Shown here: positions 33,767-45,833 of the stretch, piece by piece
Layout: the number at the start of each line of letters is the position of its first letter
How positions within the stretch are numbered: the stretch's first letter is position 1
DNA from: Scytalidium lignicola
Lineage: Eukaryota > Ascomycota > Leotiomycetes
Direction: 5' to 3'
NCBI GenBank assembly: GCA_002812745.2
Contig: NCSJ02000195.1
Coordinates: forward strand, 17,677 to 81,676
Length of the DNA: 64,000 bases
The notes under the pieces: generated by a model
What the model was told of the DNA's origin: nothing
What the model saw: only the letters and a program-made list of their open reading frames with translations
The model's database searches: none
Position numbers and translations under genes: made by a program

Positions 33767-36003
33767 TTACCAATCAACCTCTTCTGCGCCTTCAGTTTCC
33801 CATCCTGGAAGTGTAACCAATACAACAAACTCCTTTATCTCAGGACGAAACCATTTTGCCTTCTCACATTTTCTTTTGATATCTGCCCTCATATAGTTAA
33901 AATGATCTTCATTGCCCCTCGCAACCAGACTGGTCTTTGGGACCGGAAGCGCATCTTTGAATGTGAATCGCAATTCGGATGGAATGCCACTAGTTCCAAA
34001 ACCCGAGTAAGTTCCAAACCAGGAAAAGAACTCGGCACTGCTTATCCTAGGATGGAGAACATCCTTTTGATATGGCTGGCTGAGTTTGCCGTCAGATTGC
34101 TGGAGAAGCACGACAATTTCTGGAAGAGTATGGTCCGAGGATTCTGAAAATGAACGAGGGGGGTGGTGAGCGTGGACTTGAGCGGACAGTTGATCTGAAG
34201 AATTTGAAATTGTGTGCGAGATATAACCAGGAGGATGACTAGAAGATACTCCCAAATCACTGTTGATGAACCCTCGCGGGGTGCTGTAACTGTCTCTCCT
34301 GTTCGAGGCACTTGGATTCCTGGATGAAAACTCACCAAAGCCATTCAAAGTACTAATTGGTGAAGCACTTTCCTGATTATGATGGCTGGGATATTTCATC
34401 ATTGAAGGTTTGGTGTCAGACCCGTTCATAGGCGACATTATTTCTCCCAAGAATGGTTGTCTTTGGTCGTCTTGGGACATTCCCTTCTGTTTAGCTGATT
34501 CGGTCGGAGAATCTGGCCTCTGCAACCTTTCGGGAAGTCGTGCAAGGAGGGAAGGCGACTTTATCTTCATGGAATCCCCATCTGGTGATACGGATATCCT
34601 AAATTCCGCCATATTCGGACTCCTGTTTAAAGCCATGTAGAAAAGGTTTGATATATGAGTTTTCAATGATGAATAACCGACGTTGTCGCCACGTGAGATA
34701 AACATGATCTTGGCCGGCTGCCAATCAACATCAAGCAATTCAAATTTCAACAATCCAATATTTATGGCATTGGCTTTGAAGCAATACCATTCGAAGAATG
34801 GCGCCAGCTCCCTAGACATGAGAACCCCGATAGGGAGACTAAGAAGGGTATCTGAGTCTACATTGGCCCTATGTTGTTGTGGGCGTGGGCGTTGTCGAAG
34901 GAGGACTTTGGCGGTGGTGTCAAACCTACTTCCTGTTCGAGGGCCTTTTGATCGAGATTGATTCTTGTTGAAGGATCCTTTGATGGTAATCGGAAGTTGT
35001 AGTGGAGGCAATTGCATGTTAGCAACTGTATCTCCAGACTGGTGTGGAAGCAGTTCTCCAAGGTGGCTCGTGCCTTGATCTTTTAACTGATCAGATGCTC
35101 GAGAATATGGGCGTGCAGGATAAGGAGATGCATTGCTCGTCTCCTGGTATGAATCAGCCTTGGATAGGTATACCGGGTCAGATATGGAACTGAATAATGC
35201 TGGTATTCGGCTCCCTGGGTGTGACAACTGAGGTGAGAGCATGATTGACGCGTTCTGGCTAGTCGTGGTCTGGATTGTTGAAGGGTGGTTGTGGTTAGCG
35301 TTCCCTACAGCAATGCGGCTGGACAAGTTGTGAGGTTCTGACAGCAACCGACTATGCGAAGGAGGAGTCCTCTTGCCCCTTTTTGGTCCAGGAAAATTGG
35401 TGTCCTCATCCTTGATAAAACTTGTCGGAGGTATTGGATTTTGAAATGAGGGGATGGCTGCTGATCTAGTGACGCTTGGCGATGTAATTGAAGTGTTGGG
35501 AAGCTGTGAATCAAGACGTAAATTTCTCCCCGAGCCTCCCTCTGAAGCATCGACTTTGGGGGAGTGACGATCAGTTGTACCCGCAATAGTAGATATCAAA
35601 GTATCCTGTGATGTGTTGGTTCGGGGTGTTAGGATTTCAGATGGCCGATTGTCTGCCTTCATATTTGAAGCGCCAGTAGACAGTATCAGAGCTTCCCGAG
35701 CCCTTATTATAGCTAGGTCGATATTGGAAGATATTGTGGTCTTGCTGTTTTCACCTGACGCAACTGAAGCATTATTATTGCTTTGGAGATCTAATTGTGA
35801 AGGCGGAGATCTCTCTTCTGATGGCACTGAAACCTCGATCGAGTCCTCCACATCATGTTCGCCTGTCGGCTGCACAATACGACGACGTTTGAGTTCACGA
35901 CACGAAGTTGTCCAGGTCGTCGGGTTCGGATCACTATTGGGATCAATAAGCAAGGGTTATATCCCAAAACAAAATCTCCACCGTACCTTTCAACCGATGC
36001 CAT
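33767..36003 (-). CDS. Large uncharacterised, mostly disordered protein
   Basis: Model complement(join(33767..35933, 35987..36003)), 727 residues. I do not recognise the family. The long frame has no ATG at its 5' end. A 17-nt first exon (MASVE) with donor GTACGG and acceptor CAATAG (53-nt intron) supplies one in phase and removes the need for a TTG start. Residues 1-350 are Ser/Pro/Asn-rich with a basic patch (RELKRRRIV). A compact central domain (about 355-460, SLPIGVLMSRELAPFFEWYC, MFISRGDNVGYSSLKTHISN) is folded-looking. After another disordered stretch, a C-terminal domain (SAEFFSWFGTYSGFG, ELRFTFKDALPVPK, WFRPEIKEFVVLVTLPGWE) follows. The two compact blocks both contain FFxWxGxx-type elements and may be related. 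Possibly a nuclear regulatory factor; this is inference only. Confidence 0.8.
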
Positions 36004-38774
36004 TCCGCCGGGCAACTAGAAGCTCAAGGGAATAACTGAGATAAGGATTGACGTAGTAACGCAGACAAGGTGCAAGCGCCTGTAGAGTTATCCAACAACA
36101 ACAAGAGATGGGTTATGGCGGTTAAAGAAAGGGGTTTAATTCGAGAACAGGTGATTGTACAACCAAATTCGTCCCCCAAACCTNGGGGGGTGTTGTATGT
36201 CCAGCATCTTAATATAGAAGAATGCTCAGTCAAAAGATTAATTATGTTGGATTGACCAACACTGATGGATGGAGCAATAGGGAGGTGTCCTTTGCCGAAG
36301 TCGCCAGTCTGGTTGGATATTCAGACGCAACGTCCAGACTGTCGGTGTCACTGCCGCGGCGTTGTGGCCGGCTGTGCCACACTGGGTGGTGAGGGCTGCC
36401 AATGACAGCGGCGTGGTAATTGTTGGTTGTTGGCTTGGAGGCCAATGGGGCGGCAGCCTCGTCGCATAGTTCGGTGTTGGATGTTAGTTGCACCCACGCA
36501 AAGGGAGAACCAACACGGTCTTTGCCCCTCCATTCTGACCAGCTTCGCGCCCAGAATGCTCCATTTGGGATGGACCAGACTCGTGGATTTGGGATCGTCA
36601 CCATGTTCTAGCTGCTAATGCTGCTGCATTCGGTATACCGGAGGCGTGGAAAAGCTGGAAAAGCATGGTCATATGCTAGGTATCTGCAATCCAGAGTGAT
36701 CCTCCATCGCGTCCGTTGATGGAGGTGGTGAGCCTGCGCATCTGATGGCCTGTGGATGGAAATCGATCCAATTGAAGCCTCAACGTGGTATTATAAGTGT
36801 AGCGTCGCATCGCAGGTGGACGCTGCAAAAATGTATCGCAGCTTTCTGAAGACGGGGCCATCTCGAGTCAATATGTATGATCGGATGTCCCCCGCAGTGA
36901 CTACGGTAGAAACCCTATGTTCTCATCCACCAGAAGACTACACGACGTAGTTGATGGTCACACAGTCTCGAGGAGCCCCCAATCCCAACTCCNAAAAAAA
37001 GAAAATGCACATGGGTTGACGTGCGTTTGAGGCCAACACGTCGTGTAACCAAGGCCATACATGTAGCAGAGCTTTGCCCCTCACGCCCCTCAATAAGTTA
37101 AGTACCGAGTGCTGATGCCTTGCTCCTCAGGCATGCACAATAATTCTCTAGAGCCAATTAGATTGTAGTGATTACTAAGGCGTCTTAAACAGTTAAAATG
37201 CCCAAAGAAACTTGCGATTCCAGCCAATCACTCAACGAATCACTCCGGATTTGCGATGTTAGGGACGTTGCGGCTCGTCTACCTCACTTTATTAGAAAGC
37301 GAGACAAAGATTTCTTGGTTACCACCAGCCATTGATAATATCAGACCTGAAGATTTCCTGAATTTAGTACTGGATTTTATCACTTAACAATGGATCAAGC
37401 TGTTTGCATAGGGGATATGGAGGTCGAGATAAAAAGTCATGACTATACTGCCAAGCCACCAGTACAGTGAGGCAGAGCATTACAGTAGGTGTAGTACCTA
37501 AAGTATGCTATATTTATAGCGTCTTACAGGGCTTGTGAAGCCTAGAAGTCATCTAGTTACAGGGCATTTGCAGCACATGGCCATTTAAGGAAATCTAAGC
37601 GACTGTGACGNTTTTTAGCGTAAGCAAAAACTGTTAAAAGCAGAAAGTTATAGCTTAAATGGTAAGAATGAATATATCGAAGTTAGAATAAGTAATAAAA
37701 AATCTTAATAAAGTCCGAATATAAGAGTTTCATTGAATTTACTACAAACTTACATAAAAATAATGCTTGGCACTAATGGCTTGGCAGTATCCTCTCAGCC
37801 TTAAAGGCCGCTTTGAGGCCACCGTTAGTGCCATGCCTAAGGCCACATTTTAAGAAGTACGGAACACCGAAGAAAGATATTTATTTATTTAAACGTAATA
37901 ACTTGTTATGTTGATTTAATTAAGTAAAATGATAATCTAATTGATATTGTATTATATTGATTAATAGATTTCTTTATCTTATTTAAAAGTGGTTTTGTGG
38001 TTTCTGATAAATCACTATACTTGTATAGATATTTATGCCTGATTTGTGTACGCGACCTGGGGCCCGTTGGTTTGCCGCCTTTTAGCTTGACATCCAGGAG
38101 ATACCTTGATAGTCCAGAATGCTAATCTAAGCTGTGCTAATTGAATCTTTGATAAGGGAATTGATTCAATAGCTACGATGAACTGATCTAACACCAACCA
38201 TGGTACCACTGCTGTTCCAGCTCACCTATACGTCAGAGACAAGAGCTATACAAGGGAAAAGCAGTCCTTACGACATGGTGAGGCAACCGCAAACAACTCG
38301 GCAAATTTAACTCGTCCTTTTCCATTTCGAGGAATGGTCCATCAAGGGAGATGGGCTGTTGGCAATCTATTCTTTGCCTTATTTTTATCAAGCTTCCATC
38401 TTCTTGGGGAAGTTAATGGTGCAATATTAAAAGAAGATGTCTATTAGCTTGATGCATCTAAGGCTGTCAAAGTATTGGGCTTGAGTATACATCACTAAAT
38501 GTGATGGTGAGAGACACAGTTTTGCACTTGGAGGCTGAGAAGAAGAAGCTTGGTGGATAATAAAAGGTCAGTTTCATCTGCGTTCAAGTCACAGCACCTA
38601 TCATACTTCTTAGCTTCGTTGCAATCTTGTCCGATAGCGACATATCTCCTCCTCTGTAGATTTTCCACTCGGATATCTGGAGTTGCATTTGGCTTCACAC
38701 GCCAAAACTGTTCACAGGCTCCTTTACATCGGATAGTACATCGTTGCAGTTTTTCCATGTCGCCCTCGCCTTAA
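36004..38774. other. Long intergenic region with an imperfect hairpin
   Basis: About 2.8 kb with Ns at 36184, 36993 and 37611. The frames at 36242-36618 overlap in several phases and look like chance. Around 37768-37840 the words TGGCACTAA and TTAGTGCCA form an imperfect inverted repeat. A minus-strand Cys-containing frame at 38495-38758 is unsupported. No gene called. Confidence 0.4.
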
Positions 38775-39827
38775 AACATACGTTGGTCCCCTCCACCAGA
38801 GCCAGAGAAACCACCGGTGCCATACAAGAGCGGTTGTCTTTTTACCGCGAGCCGCGTGGTAGCACCCTCACCTTTTCTTGGACGATACGATGATGTTCCC
38901 AAAGGCCTCTTTGAAGACTTTCTCAACGACGCCCGTTTTCCAGGCCGAGACTACCTAAAATCCACCACTTTGGTTGACTACTGTTTGCGAGTCTCTTCCA
39001 AGCCATTATCTTGCGAGCCATTAGAAGAGACTGCGACTTTTGAGGTGCTAGATGAGCTCACCGTGGGAGACGGTCTCTACCGTGGCTGCGGCCCGCAGGT
39101 CTTCACCTGCAAACGGAACAATGACAAGGAACAAATACTCGCCGCGAAGATGTACGACCCGCTTTACTACCACTTTATAGACTATGACTACCCTTACATC
39201 CCGAATGATGTGGTTGCCAGAGCAGAGCACGATTTCGCGTTAGAATCCGCCGCCTACTGCCAGCTGGATGAGAGACTCGGCGGCAGCCTGATACCCAAGT
39301 TCCACGGATCCTGGGTCCTCAACGTACCACTGAAGCGCCAGAAGAGACCCGTCGCTTTTATTCTATTAGAATATGTCAAAGGTGTGCCTCTATCCGCACT
39401 CGATCCCGATGCTTACACCCAAGATGAGCGTCTCAATGTGCTTGCTCTGTTTATGGAAGCAGATCTCGAGCTACGTTTTGTGGGAGTGGTGCACAACGAC
39501 ATTGCTCCGCGTAATGTGATTTGCCCTGGAAAAGATCTCCTGGCTGAGGATTTCTGCGTCAGAATCATCAACTTCGACGTCGCCACTGTCTTCCACATTT
39601 TCGACATTAAAGCTCCTTGCATATCGGAAGCATTACCAGAGTCACCCGTTGAATGGTTTTGGGATTTCTAGCCTGTCCATATGTGGGATTGGGTGCCGCA
39701 GGGATGGAAAACGCATGATTGGCAACAGTGGTTGAAGGAGAGATGGGGGAATTCGTCGAGGCACAAACCCTGTGCATGGAGCACCTTAGATAACGACAAA
39801 TCATCATCATATGTGGCCCATCTGTAG
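38775..39827 (+). pseudogene. Protein-kinase-like relic with internal TAG
   Basis: A long frame resembles fungal kinase-fold proteins. It has a glycine-rich substitute segment GDGLYRGCGPQVFTC, then KMYDP and EHDFALESAAYCQLDERLGG. The catalytic-loop motif VVHNDIAPRNV lies at about 39487-39520 (HND in place of HRD). IINFDVATVF stands where DFG is expected, with Asn instead of the metal-binding Asp. The C-terminal PESPVEWFWDF is cut by TAG at 39669-39671, after which the same frame runs on for 51 codons with family-like sequence (MWDWVPQGWKTHDWQQWLKE) to 39827. No ATG is available near the start: the frame is open from 38775, just after a TAA. Missing start, internal stop and altered DFG suggest a relic; an unseen 5' exon could rescue the start only. 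Confidence 0.62.
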
Positions 39828-40564
39828 CTCAATGACGGCAGGCACTGATGAGAGCCGTCGAAAATCCTGATGCTCAAGAGATTTGTTGTCGACTAATAAT
39901 TTCCTTGATCTTATAACGGTTCAATTCTCTTGGTCGAACGGAATTCTTTGAACAATTTGATCAAACTAAAGATTTTCCTGAGCAAAGAAACAATCGAACT
40001 TCTTCTCGTATCTGGTACTCAGTAGGTGCTAAAACAGGAAGCATTTGAGACTCGGTCAGATCTAACGCTAATTGCGGGAAAGCTTCAGCAGGGCTCTGGG
40101 GGCCAATCAGGGCACAGTTAGCGAGGTTCGCGAGTGACATCAGAGTCATCCAACAGCATCAAAACATATGCGAGAGAATTCGGACCACACAACCTTGGAT
40201 GCCAGCTGTAGTACAGTATCGTGAGTATGCTGTGTGGCGCACTGTGGCAAACAACTCGATGGCCTCTATTAGCTATATGAGACCTTTGAAGGTCCCCTCT
40301 CGTGACAACCATTGGCTCTCGTGGATTCTATATACGGAGGTACTTGTGTTGTGCAAACTTGCTTTTCTCTTTCCTTGGTTCACATATATCTGTTAATGAT
40401 TATACGTCATCTAAGGCGAATTGGCTTCTACTAAATTGAATAAAGTGATGGGCTGAGCTAGCAAATCCCGAAATTTCCTCTCAAAATCATCAATTGCTCT
40501 CTATCTAAACCTTCCCTTACAGTTATAGATGCCAAGGTCTTGGTTCAGACTCCCCACATTCATC
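39828..40564. other. Intergenic
   Basis: No supported gene. It should hold the alcohol dehydrogenase promoter. Confidence 0.4.
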
Positions 40565-41694
40565 ATGACTCTTCCAAAGACATACAAGGCTGCTGTTTTC
40601 GAAAAGGCTGGCGCACCTTTGACGCTCAAAGATATCAAATTGGTGACGCCAAAAGAAGGAGAGGTTCTCGTCAAGGTCATTGCTACGGGCATCTGCCGAT
40701 CTGATGAAGCCGTCCAGCAGGGCCATCTCGGAAACAAATTCCCAATTGTCCCCGGGCATGAAACCATCGGTGATGTTGCTGCAGTAGGACCGGGTGAGCA
40801 TAAGTGGAAGGTTGGCGATAGAGTCGGCGCTCCATGGCATGGAGGTAAGTGATGTCCATATCTTGATTCGTTTCCCTTAGTCTAGAGCATCCCGTGTTCT
40901 AAATTTACTACTACAATGGTTCTTTAGGAGAATCCGTGCTAATACTCATTTCAGGCCACGACAATGAATGCAGGCAATGCCAGAGGGGCCAATTCCAAAT
41001 GTGTCAAAATGCAGCCGTCAATGGCGTAACCCGCGACGGTGGCTACGCAGAATATGTGACCCTGCGATCCGAAGCTGTTGTCCGTGTCCCAACCGATGTT
41101 GATCCAGCAGCATACGCGCCGATTCTCTGCGCCGGCATCACGGTATTCAACTCAATGCGCAAGATGCAAATCTCTCCAGGGGAGGTTGTTGCCATCCAAG
41201 GACTCGGCGGACTTGGTCATCTCGCAGTGCAGTATGCCAATCGAATGGGATTTAAGGTCGTGGCTCTAAGTCACGGCGATTCAAAGAGGGATTTCGCAAA
41301 GAAATTGGGTGCCCATGAGTACATCAACACGGGAGAGAAGGATCCTGTTAAGGAGTTGATGGAGATGGGCGGCGCAGCGATGATTGTCTGCACCGCTCCC
41401 AACCCGAAAGCCATCACTCCTCTGACAGGGGGTCTGGCTGCTGGTGGACGGATGCTCATTCTCTCACCCTGCGGGATGGTAGAGATCAATACCCTCGATT
41501 TGGTTGCAAAGGGAGCTGGAGTCTTCGGATATCCATCTGGACATGCGCTGGACAGCGAGGAAGCGATTGCATTCACAAAGCTGGAAGGAGTTAAGTGTAT
41601 GATCGAGAAGTTCCCACTGAAGGATGTGCAGAAAGCATATGATCATATGCTCAGTGGCGATGTGAGATTCAGAAGTGTGATTACCATGGAGTAG
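40565..41694 (+). CDS. Zinc-type alcohol dehydrogenase (MDR superfamily)
   Basis: Model join(40565..40844, 40955..41694), 339 residues. The intron is GTAAGT..ATTTCAG, 110 nt. The ATG at 40565 is preferred to the in-frame ATG at 40529 because MTLPKTYKAAVFEKAG is the usual family start. NAD(P)-dependent alcohol/aldehyde oxidoreductase. Catalytic zinc ligands are Cys44 (GICRSDE), His65 and Glu66 (PGHETIG). The structural-zinc loop has only three of four cysteines (DNECRQCQRGQFQMC; the first is replaced). The Rossmann motif AIQGLGGLGHLAVQYA is present. Typical of fungal Adh-like enzymes acting on small alcohols or metabolic aldehydes; substrate unknown. Intact. Confidence 0.93.
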
Positions 41695-42115
41695 GTAGAT
41701 ATCTTGAGATAAAAATTAATACATTAATATATTTAATACGCGCCTTGCAAGTTAGGCAATATTCCTTAAACAGCTTGATTGGGAAAGGTTACAAAATTTG
41801 TTGCACGTCTGAGTCTTATAAGCCGAGCTAATAAAAGTTATAAGGTCAAAGGTGATTTTGTAAAAGTGAAGAAAACAATCTATCTTGTGTATCGATGCCC
41901 AACCTAAGTACTGTAATAAGCTCTAGCTACGCGGGGAAAGTGGTCGCTTTTAGAACTTTGGCTTGGCGAGCGTTCCAACCTCCCGCAACCAGCAAAACCA
42001 AAACATCTTAAAGAATTAATTCCAACCCATCTCCACAAAAACAACAATCGACCCCGTCTCTCACTTCGAACTCCCGAATATCTCCCGTCATCAAGCACGC
42101 ATCTCATCCAAAACC
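41695..42115. other. Intergenic
   Basis: The 421 bp between co-directional genes hold the 3' end of the dehydrogenase gene and the promoter of the Y14 gene. Nothing else is seen. Confidence 0.4.
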
Positions 42116-42744
42116 ATGGCAGACACAGAGATGGAAATCGACGCTCCTGCGTCGCCCAAGGCGGACGTCAAGACCACGTCCATGAGCACGCACGCCAACG
42201 CGACAGCCGTGCGCTCGATCGAGGGGTGGATTATCATCGTTACAAATGTGCATGAGGAGGCTAGCGAGGAGGATTTGAGTGATAAGTTTGCGGATTATGG
42301 AGAGATTAAGAATTTGCATTTGAATCTGGATCGTCGGACGGGTTATGTGAAGGTATGATTGGTCTTTTTCCCTCTTCCCTTTTTCTTCCTCATATGTCAA
42401 CCTGGCTCAGCGAGGTGGTGGTTGTTCTGGCACTGGTCTATAGTAATTTTTTCTTTTGGATGGGTTTGGAACTTGTGTATTGGACTAGATTTGTTAGGCA
42501 GGCCTGGGGACTAACTGAGCTTTGCGCACAGGGCTATGCACTGATTGAATACCCGACATTGGACGAGGCTCGCGCTGCCATCGACGGAGCACACAAGACG
42601 AAATTGCTGGATCAGACTATTGAGGTTGATTTCGCGTTTGTAAGGCCCCCTCCTGGAAAAGGCAAGGGTGGTCGAGGTCCTGCGAAGACTAGGGCTAGGA
42701 GTCGAAGCAGGAGTCCGGGTGTCCGAGATGGAGAAGTTGAATAA
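42116..42744 (+). CDS. Y14/RBM8A-type exon-junction-complex RNA-binding protein
   Basis: Model join(42116..42352, 42532..42744), 149 residues. The intron is 179 nt (GTATGA..GCACAG). A short acidic leader is followed by one RRM (about residues 36-115) with RNP-2-like GWIIIVTNV, the characteristic [12 protein letters not shown] before it, RNP-1-like GYALIEY, and the family blocks [20 protein letters not shown] and [13 protein letters not shown] basic Arg/Ser tail ([10 protein letters not shown]) ends the protein. Y14 pairs with Mago in the exon-junction complex that marks spliced mRNAs; its retention fits this intron-rich genome. Intact. Confidence 0.94.
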
Positions 42745-43907
42745 GGTATGGCTTGGACGGATCTGTCTTGAAGATACTCTTTAAGAGAAGAAAAAAACTG
42801 GAATGAGCCTTGAAAGACCGACTGGGTCGTGCCGATGTGTGCCCCATCTTGGTACATATCGGCGAGTGTATTTTGGCAGTAAAGGTTGGTGACAGTATTG
42901 TGCTCTGAAAGGGGGTGATCCACGCTGACATAAAATAGAGCCTTAAAAAGAAGAAGTGCAAAAATCAAAATAGAATATTCAATTTAATGTGCCGTTTTAT
43001 TCCAAGCTTCTAGGCTGAGTTATTCTCCGATTGGAGAAGCAATAGGATCGAGGGGAACCACTTGAATGGGTATGGATTATGCAATGGGACTGAATGCTGT
43101 AAAGGGTCCCTGCCCACTTTCTTACTTGGCTCAATCTTTTAGAATTTAAACTGGATACAGACATAATATTATCCACACTTGAAAATCAGAGTCTTGCTTT
43201 GATGGAGTAGGCGTTGCTGGACACATTTGTACTGACTTTGATTATATGAAAAAACCTTTTCTTGTGAATAGCGTACGATGAACATCTCCTATCGTAGGAA
43301 TGGTCTTAGAGAGAGTTACTGTAGTGATATGCGGAGCATTTCCCGAGTAAGGGAGTTCTGAAGACAGCATACCGGTAGCTTACCTTTGTCGTTGGCTGTT
43401 CTTCTGACTAACCCGAGTTTTACAGTGCTTTAAGATTATTTTCCACCTTCTGTACTGTATTGCTGCTGCATTCCTACACGTATCATTCATTGCCAGCAAA
43501 TCATCAACAAGCAACCCTTTTTCTCTCTGCTTCATCCTCCCCCTCAACAAGCCATAGGGGTGTGGCGCAGGCGGTGTGTCTCCCCTTGTGACCACACCCC
43601 GCAATTCGCCAGACGGTTGCATTTCTGCAGGAATCTTCCGCCCACCAATCGAGTCGCTTCCCATGGACTTGTCATGCTGACGGTCTTCTCCTCCATCCAT
43701 CCTTCTTGCTCTTCTCTGAGACTTCCATTGTAACTACATGATCTCGTGCCCCTTTTCTCATTTTCTAGTTTGTGCTGAGTCGCACTGAAGCATTCTCCTC
43801 TGTATACATATGGCCGTTCTATAGATCAATGCTAGATGCCGTCCTTTTCCCCTCCTTGAACGTTTTGGCATTTCGTGGTGGCTTCTGTCTGCTCTTCTTC
43901 GATCATC
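42745..43907. other. Intergenic, promoter side of GH76 gene
   Basis: No gene supported. The CT-rich tract before 43908 is typical of fungal promoters. The minus-strand frame 43380-43700 shows no resemblance to known proteins. Confidence 0.4.
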
Positions 43908-45833
43908 ATGACTGCTATTACTTTTCCTTCGGCTTTGCGATACCCCTCTAGAACTAGACCACTACGCGTTGTTCCTCTCCTCTTGATTTTCCACTGCCTT
44001 GTGGCATTTGCTTTCGGCGCATCAACAATTCCCAAGGGCAGCCTTTCGCGACAAGGCATGACGCAGCAACCTTTGTCGCAGGATCCCCCGACAGTCCAAT
44101 TGCACATCGATGAAGAAGACACCAAGTCCGTCGCGAACCCCCAATCCAGAAATGGATCTACGGATGAATTGGCCGGCTCGCAGACTCTCCACGAACTGAT
44201 ATACGCACTAGACGTTTTACAGCAGGATTATTTCGCGGTCTGGCAGGGCATCTGGCCGACTTCCATTGACTGGACGTCGGCCGTGATAGGCACTTACGTT
44301 TCGGCAGCCTTGAGCTCGCTGTCAGCCTCATTCTCTGTGCCATTCTCTCCCGCTGAGCCTGGCTCGACGTCCGACAAGGCGGCAGAGAACCTGATCAACA
44401 AGTTTTATTCGCAACTAGTGTCTTCGTATTTCGGGCAGGATGCGTTTGGTATCCGGCAGGAGGCGTACGATGACATGCTGTGGGTGGTACTAGGCTGGCT
44501 GGAAAGCATCAAGTTCATTACCATTCACTCTGCGCTGCATTACAAGAGTCACGACGGGTCACCGTGGTACGGAACGCAATGGATACCCGCATTTGCTCAT
44601 CGAGCACGGCTGTTTTGGGAATTGGCATCCCAAGGTTGGGATACGACTCTATGCGATGGAGGTATGATCTGGAACCCATACTTGGTTCCTTACAAGAATG
44701 CCATCACGAATGAATTGTACATCACGGCGTCCGTCTCAATGTACCTCTACTTCCCTGGAGATGACAACGACTCGCCCTTCATATCCGAAGACCCACAGAA
44801 TCCTATCCTGGCGCCTCCCCACAACCATAAATACCTCACTGCAGCAATCAATGCGTATAATTGGCTAGCTGATTCCAACATGACAGATGCGAATGGTCTT
44901 TATGTGGACGGGTATCATGTCTCTGGGTGGACCCGGCCTGAGAGAGGGAAGAACGACACCTCTTCCAATACGCGCTGTGATGCACGTAATGAGATGGTGT
45001 ATACCTACAACCAAGGCGTGCTGCTTTCTGGTCAACGTGGGCTATTTGAAGCAACAGGCAGGAAGAGGTACCTGGAAGATGGTCACTGGCTCATCGAATC
45101 CGTGATTGCGGCTACAGGATATGATCTCTATCTTGACCATGTCATTCCGGAGGAGAATAATGATGGGAATAACCGTGGAAGGCGGCGACTAGGTAAATGG
45201 CACGGCCTAGGTCGCCAAGGTGTTCTGGAAGAGGCATGCGATTCCACCGCTATATGTTCTCAAGATGGACAGACCTTCAAAGGAATATTCTTTCATCATT
45301 TTACACTCTTTTGCGCGCAGCTTCCCGTCCATATTTTGGCCTTCAGAAGCACCAATGACGTTGCTGATGCTGAGTCCTACGGGGCTGTGCAGAACTGGCA
45401 TGATAAGAAGTGCGCAAGATATGCGAGGTGGGTGGCCCATAATGCTAATGCAGCTCTCAGAACAAGAGATGAGAACGGCAGATTTGGGATGTGGTGGGGT
45501 GCTCCAAACGAAGATGAGCTTAGCCCCTCAGTCAACTTTGATGAGGATAGTGAGCAGGTGGCGCTCCCCGCACAGGCCGTGGATTACAGGAACGACGGAG
45601 TGCTAGCGGGTAGAGGATGGAGAAGAAATCGGAAATGGCAGAACTTTGGAGCGACCTTCGATGAATATGCCAAAGGTGATGAGCACGAAGAATTCATATC
45701 TTCAGATGATCGGAATATTGGTACTAAGGACCTGAATTCAAGAGGTAGAGGACGGACGGTTGAAACGCAGGGCGGTGGACTGTCCGTCTTAACGGCGCTC
45801 TGGGAACTCGTAGATCGACGGAAGGCGTTTTGA
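43908..45833 (+). CDS. GH76 family alpha-1,6-mannanase-like glycoside hydrolase
   Basis: Single exon, 641 residues from the ATG at 43908, chosen over an upstream in-frame GTG. The N terminus has a signal-anchor or signal peptide (VVPLLLIFHCLVAFAFGAS). The catalytic domain shows LDVLQQDYFAVWQGIWPTSI, the GH76 Asp-Asp pair in RQEAYDDMLWVVLGWLES (about residues 187-188), LCDGGMIWNPYLVPYKNAIT, EMVYTYNQGVLLSGQRGLFE and GIFFHHF. Fungal GH76 enzymes (Dfg5/Dcw1 relatives) act on alpha-1,6-mannan of wall glycoproteins or GPI anchors. Here a GPI signal is absent and the C terminus is hydrophilic, so a secreted or lumenal form is likely. It is longer than the usual 450 residues because of inserts around 290 and 390-420 and a charged tail. 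Intact. Confidence 0.93.
   Translation: MTAITFPSALRYPSRTRPLRVVPLLLIFHCLVAFAFGASTIPKGSLSRQGMTQQPLSQDPPTVQLHIDEEDTKSVANPQSRNGSTDELAGSQTLHELIYALDVLQQDYFAVWQGIWPTSIDWTSAVIGTYVSAALSSLSASFSVPFSPAEPGSTSDKAAENLINKFYSQLVSSYFGQDAFGIRQEAYDDMLWVVLGWLESIKFITIHSALHYKSHDGSPWYGTQWIPAFAHRARLFWELASQGWDTTLCDGGMIWNPYLVPYKNAITNELYITASVSMYLYFPGDDNDSPFISEDPQNPILAPPHNHKYLTAAINAYNWLADSNMTDANGLYVDGYHVSGWTRPERGKNDTSSNTRCDARNEMVYTYNQGVLLSGQRGLFEATGRKRYLEDGHWLIESVIAATGYDLYLDHVIPEENNDGNNRGRRRLGKWHGLGRQGVLEEACDSTAICSQDGQTFKGIFFHHFTLFCAQLPVHILAFRSTNDVADAESYGAVQNWHDKKCARYARWVAHNANAALRTRDENGRFGMWWGAPNEDELSPSVNFDEDSEQVALPAQAVDYRNDGVLAGRGWRRNRKWQNFGATFDEYAKGDEHEEFISSDDRNIGTKDLNSRGRGRTVETQGGGLSVLTALWELVDRRKAF

Noticed and set aside
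36242..36618. Overlapping open frames on both strands
   Set aside because: Open in several phases at once, as expected from composition; no family features.
38495..38758. Minus-strand Cys-containing frame (RCTIRCKGACEQFW..DRCCDLNAD), possible small Cys-rich protein
   Set aside because: No signal peptide, no splice context and no recognised pattern; Cys spacing could be chance.
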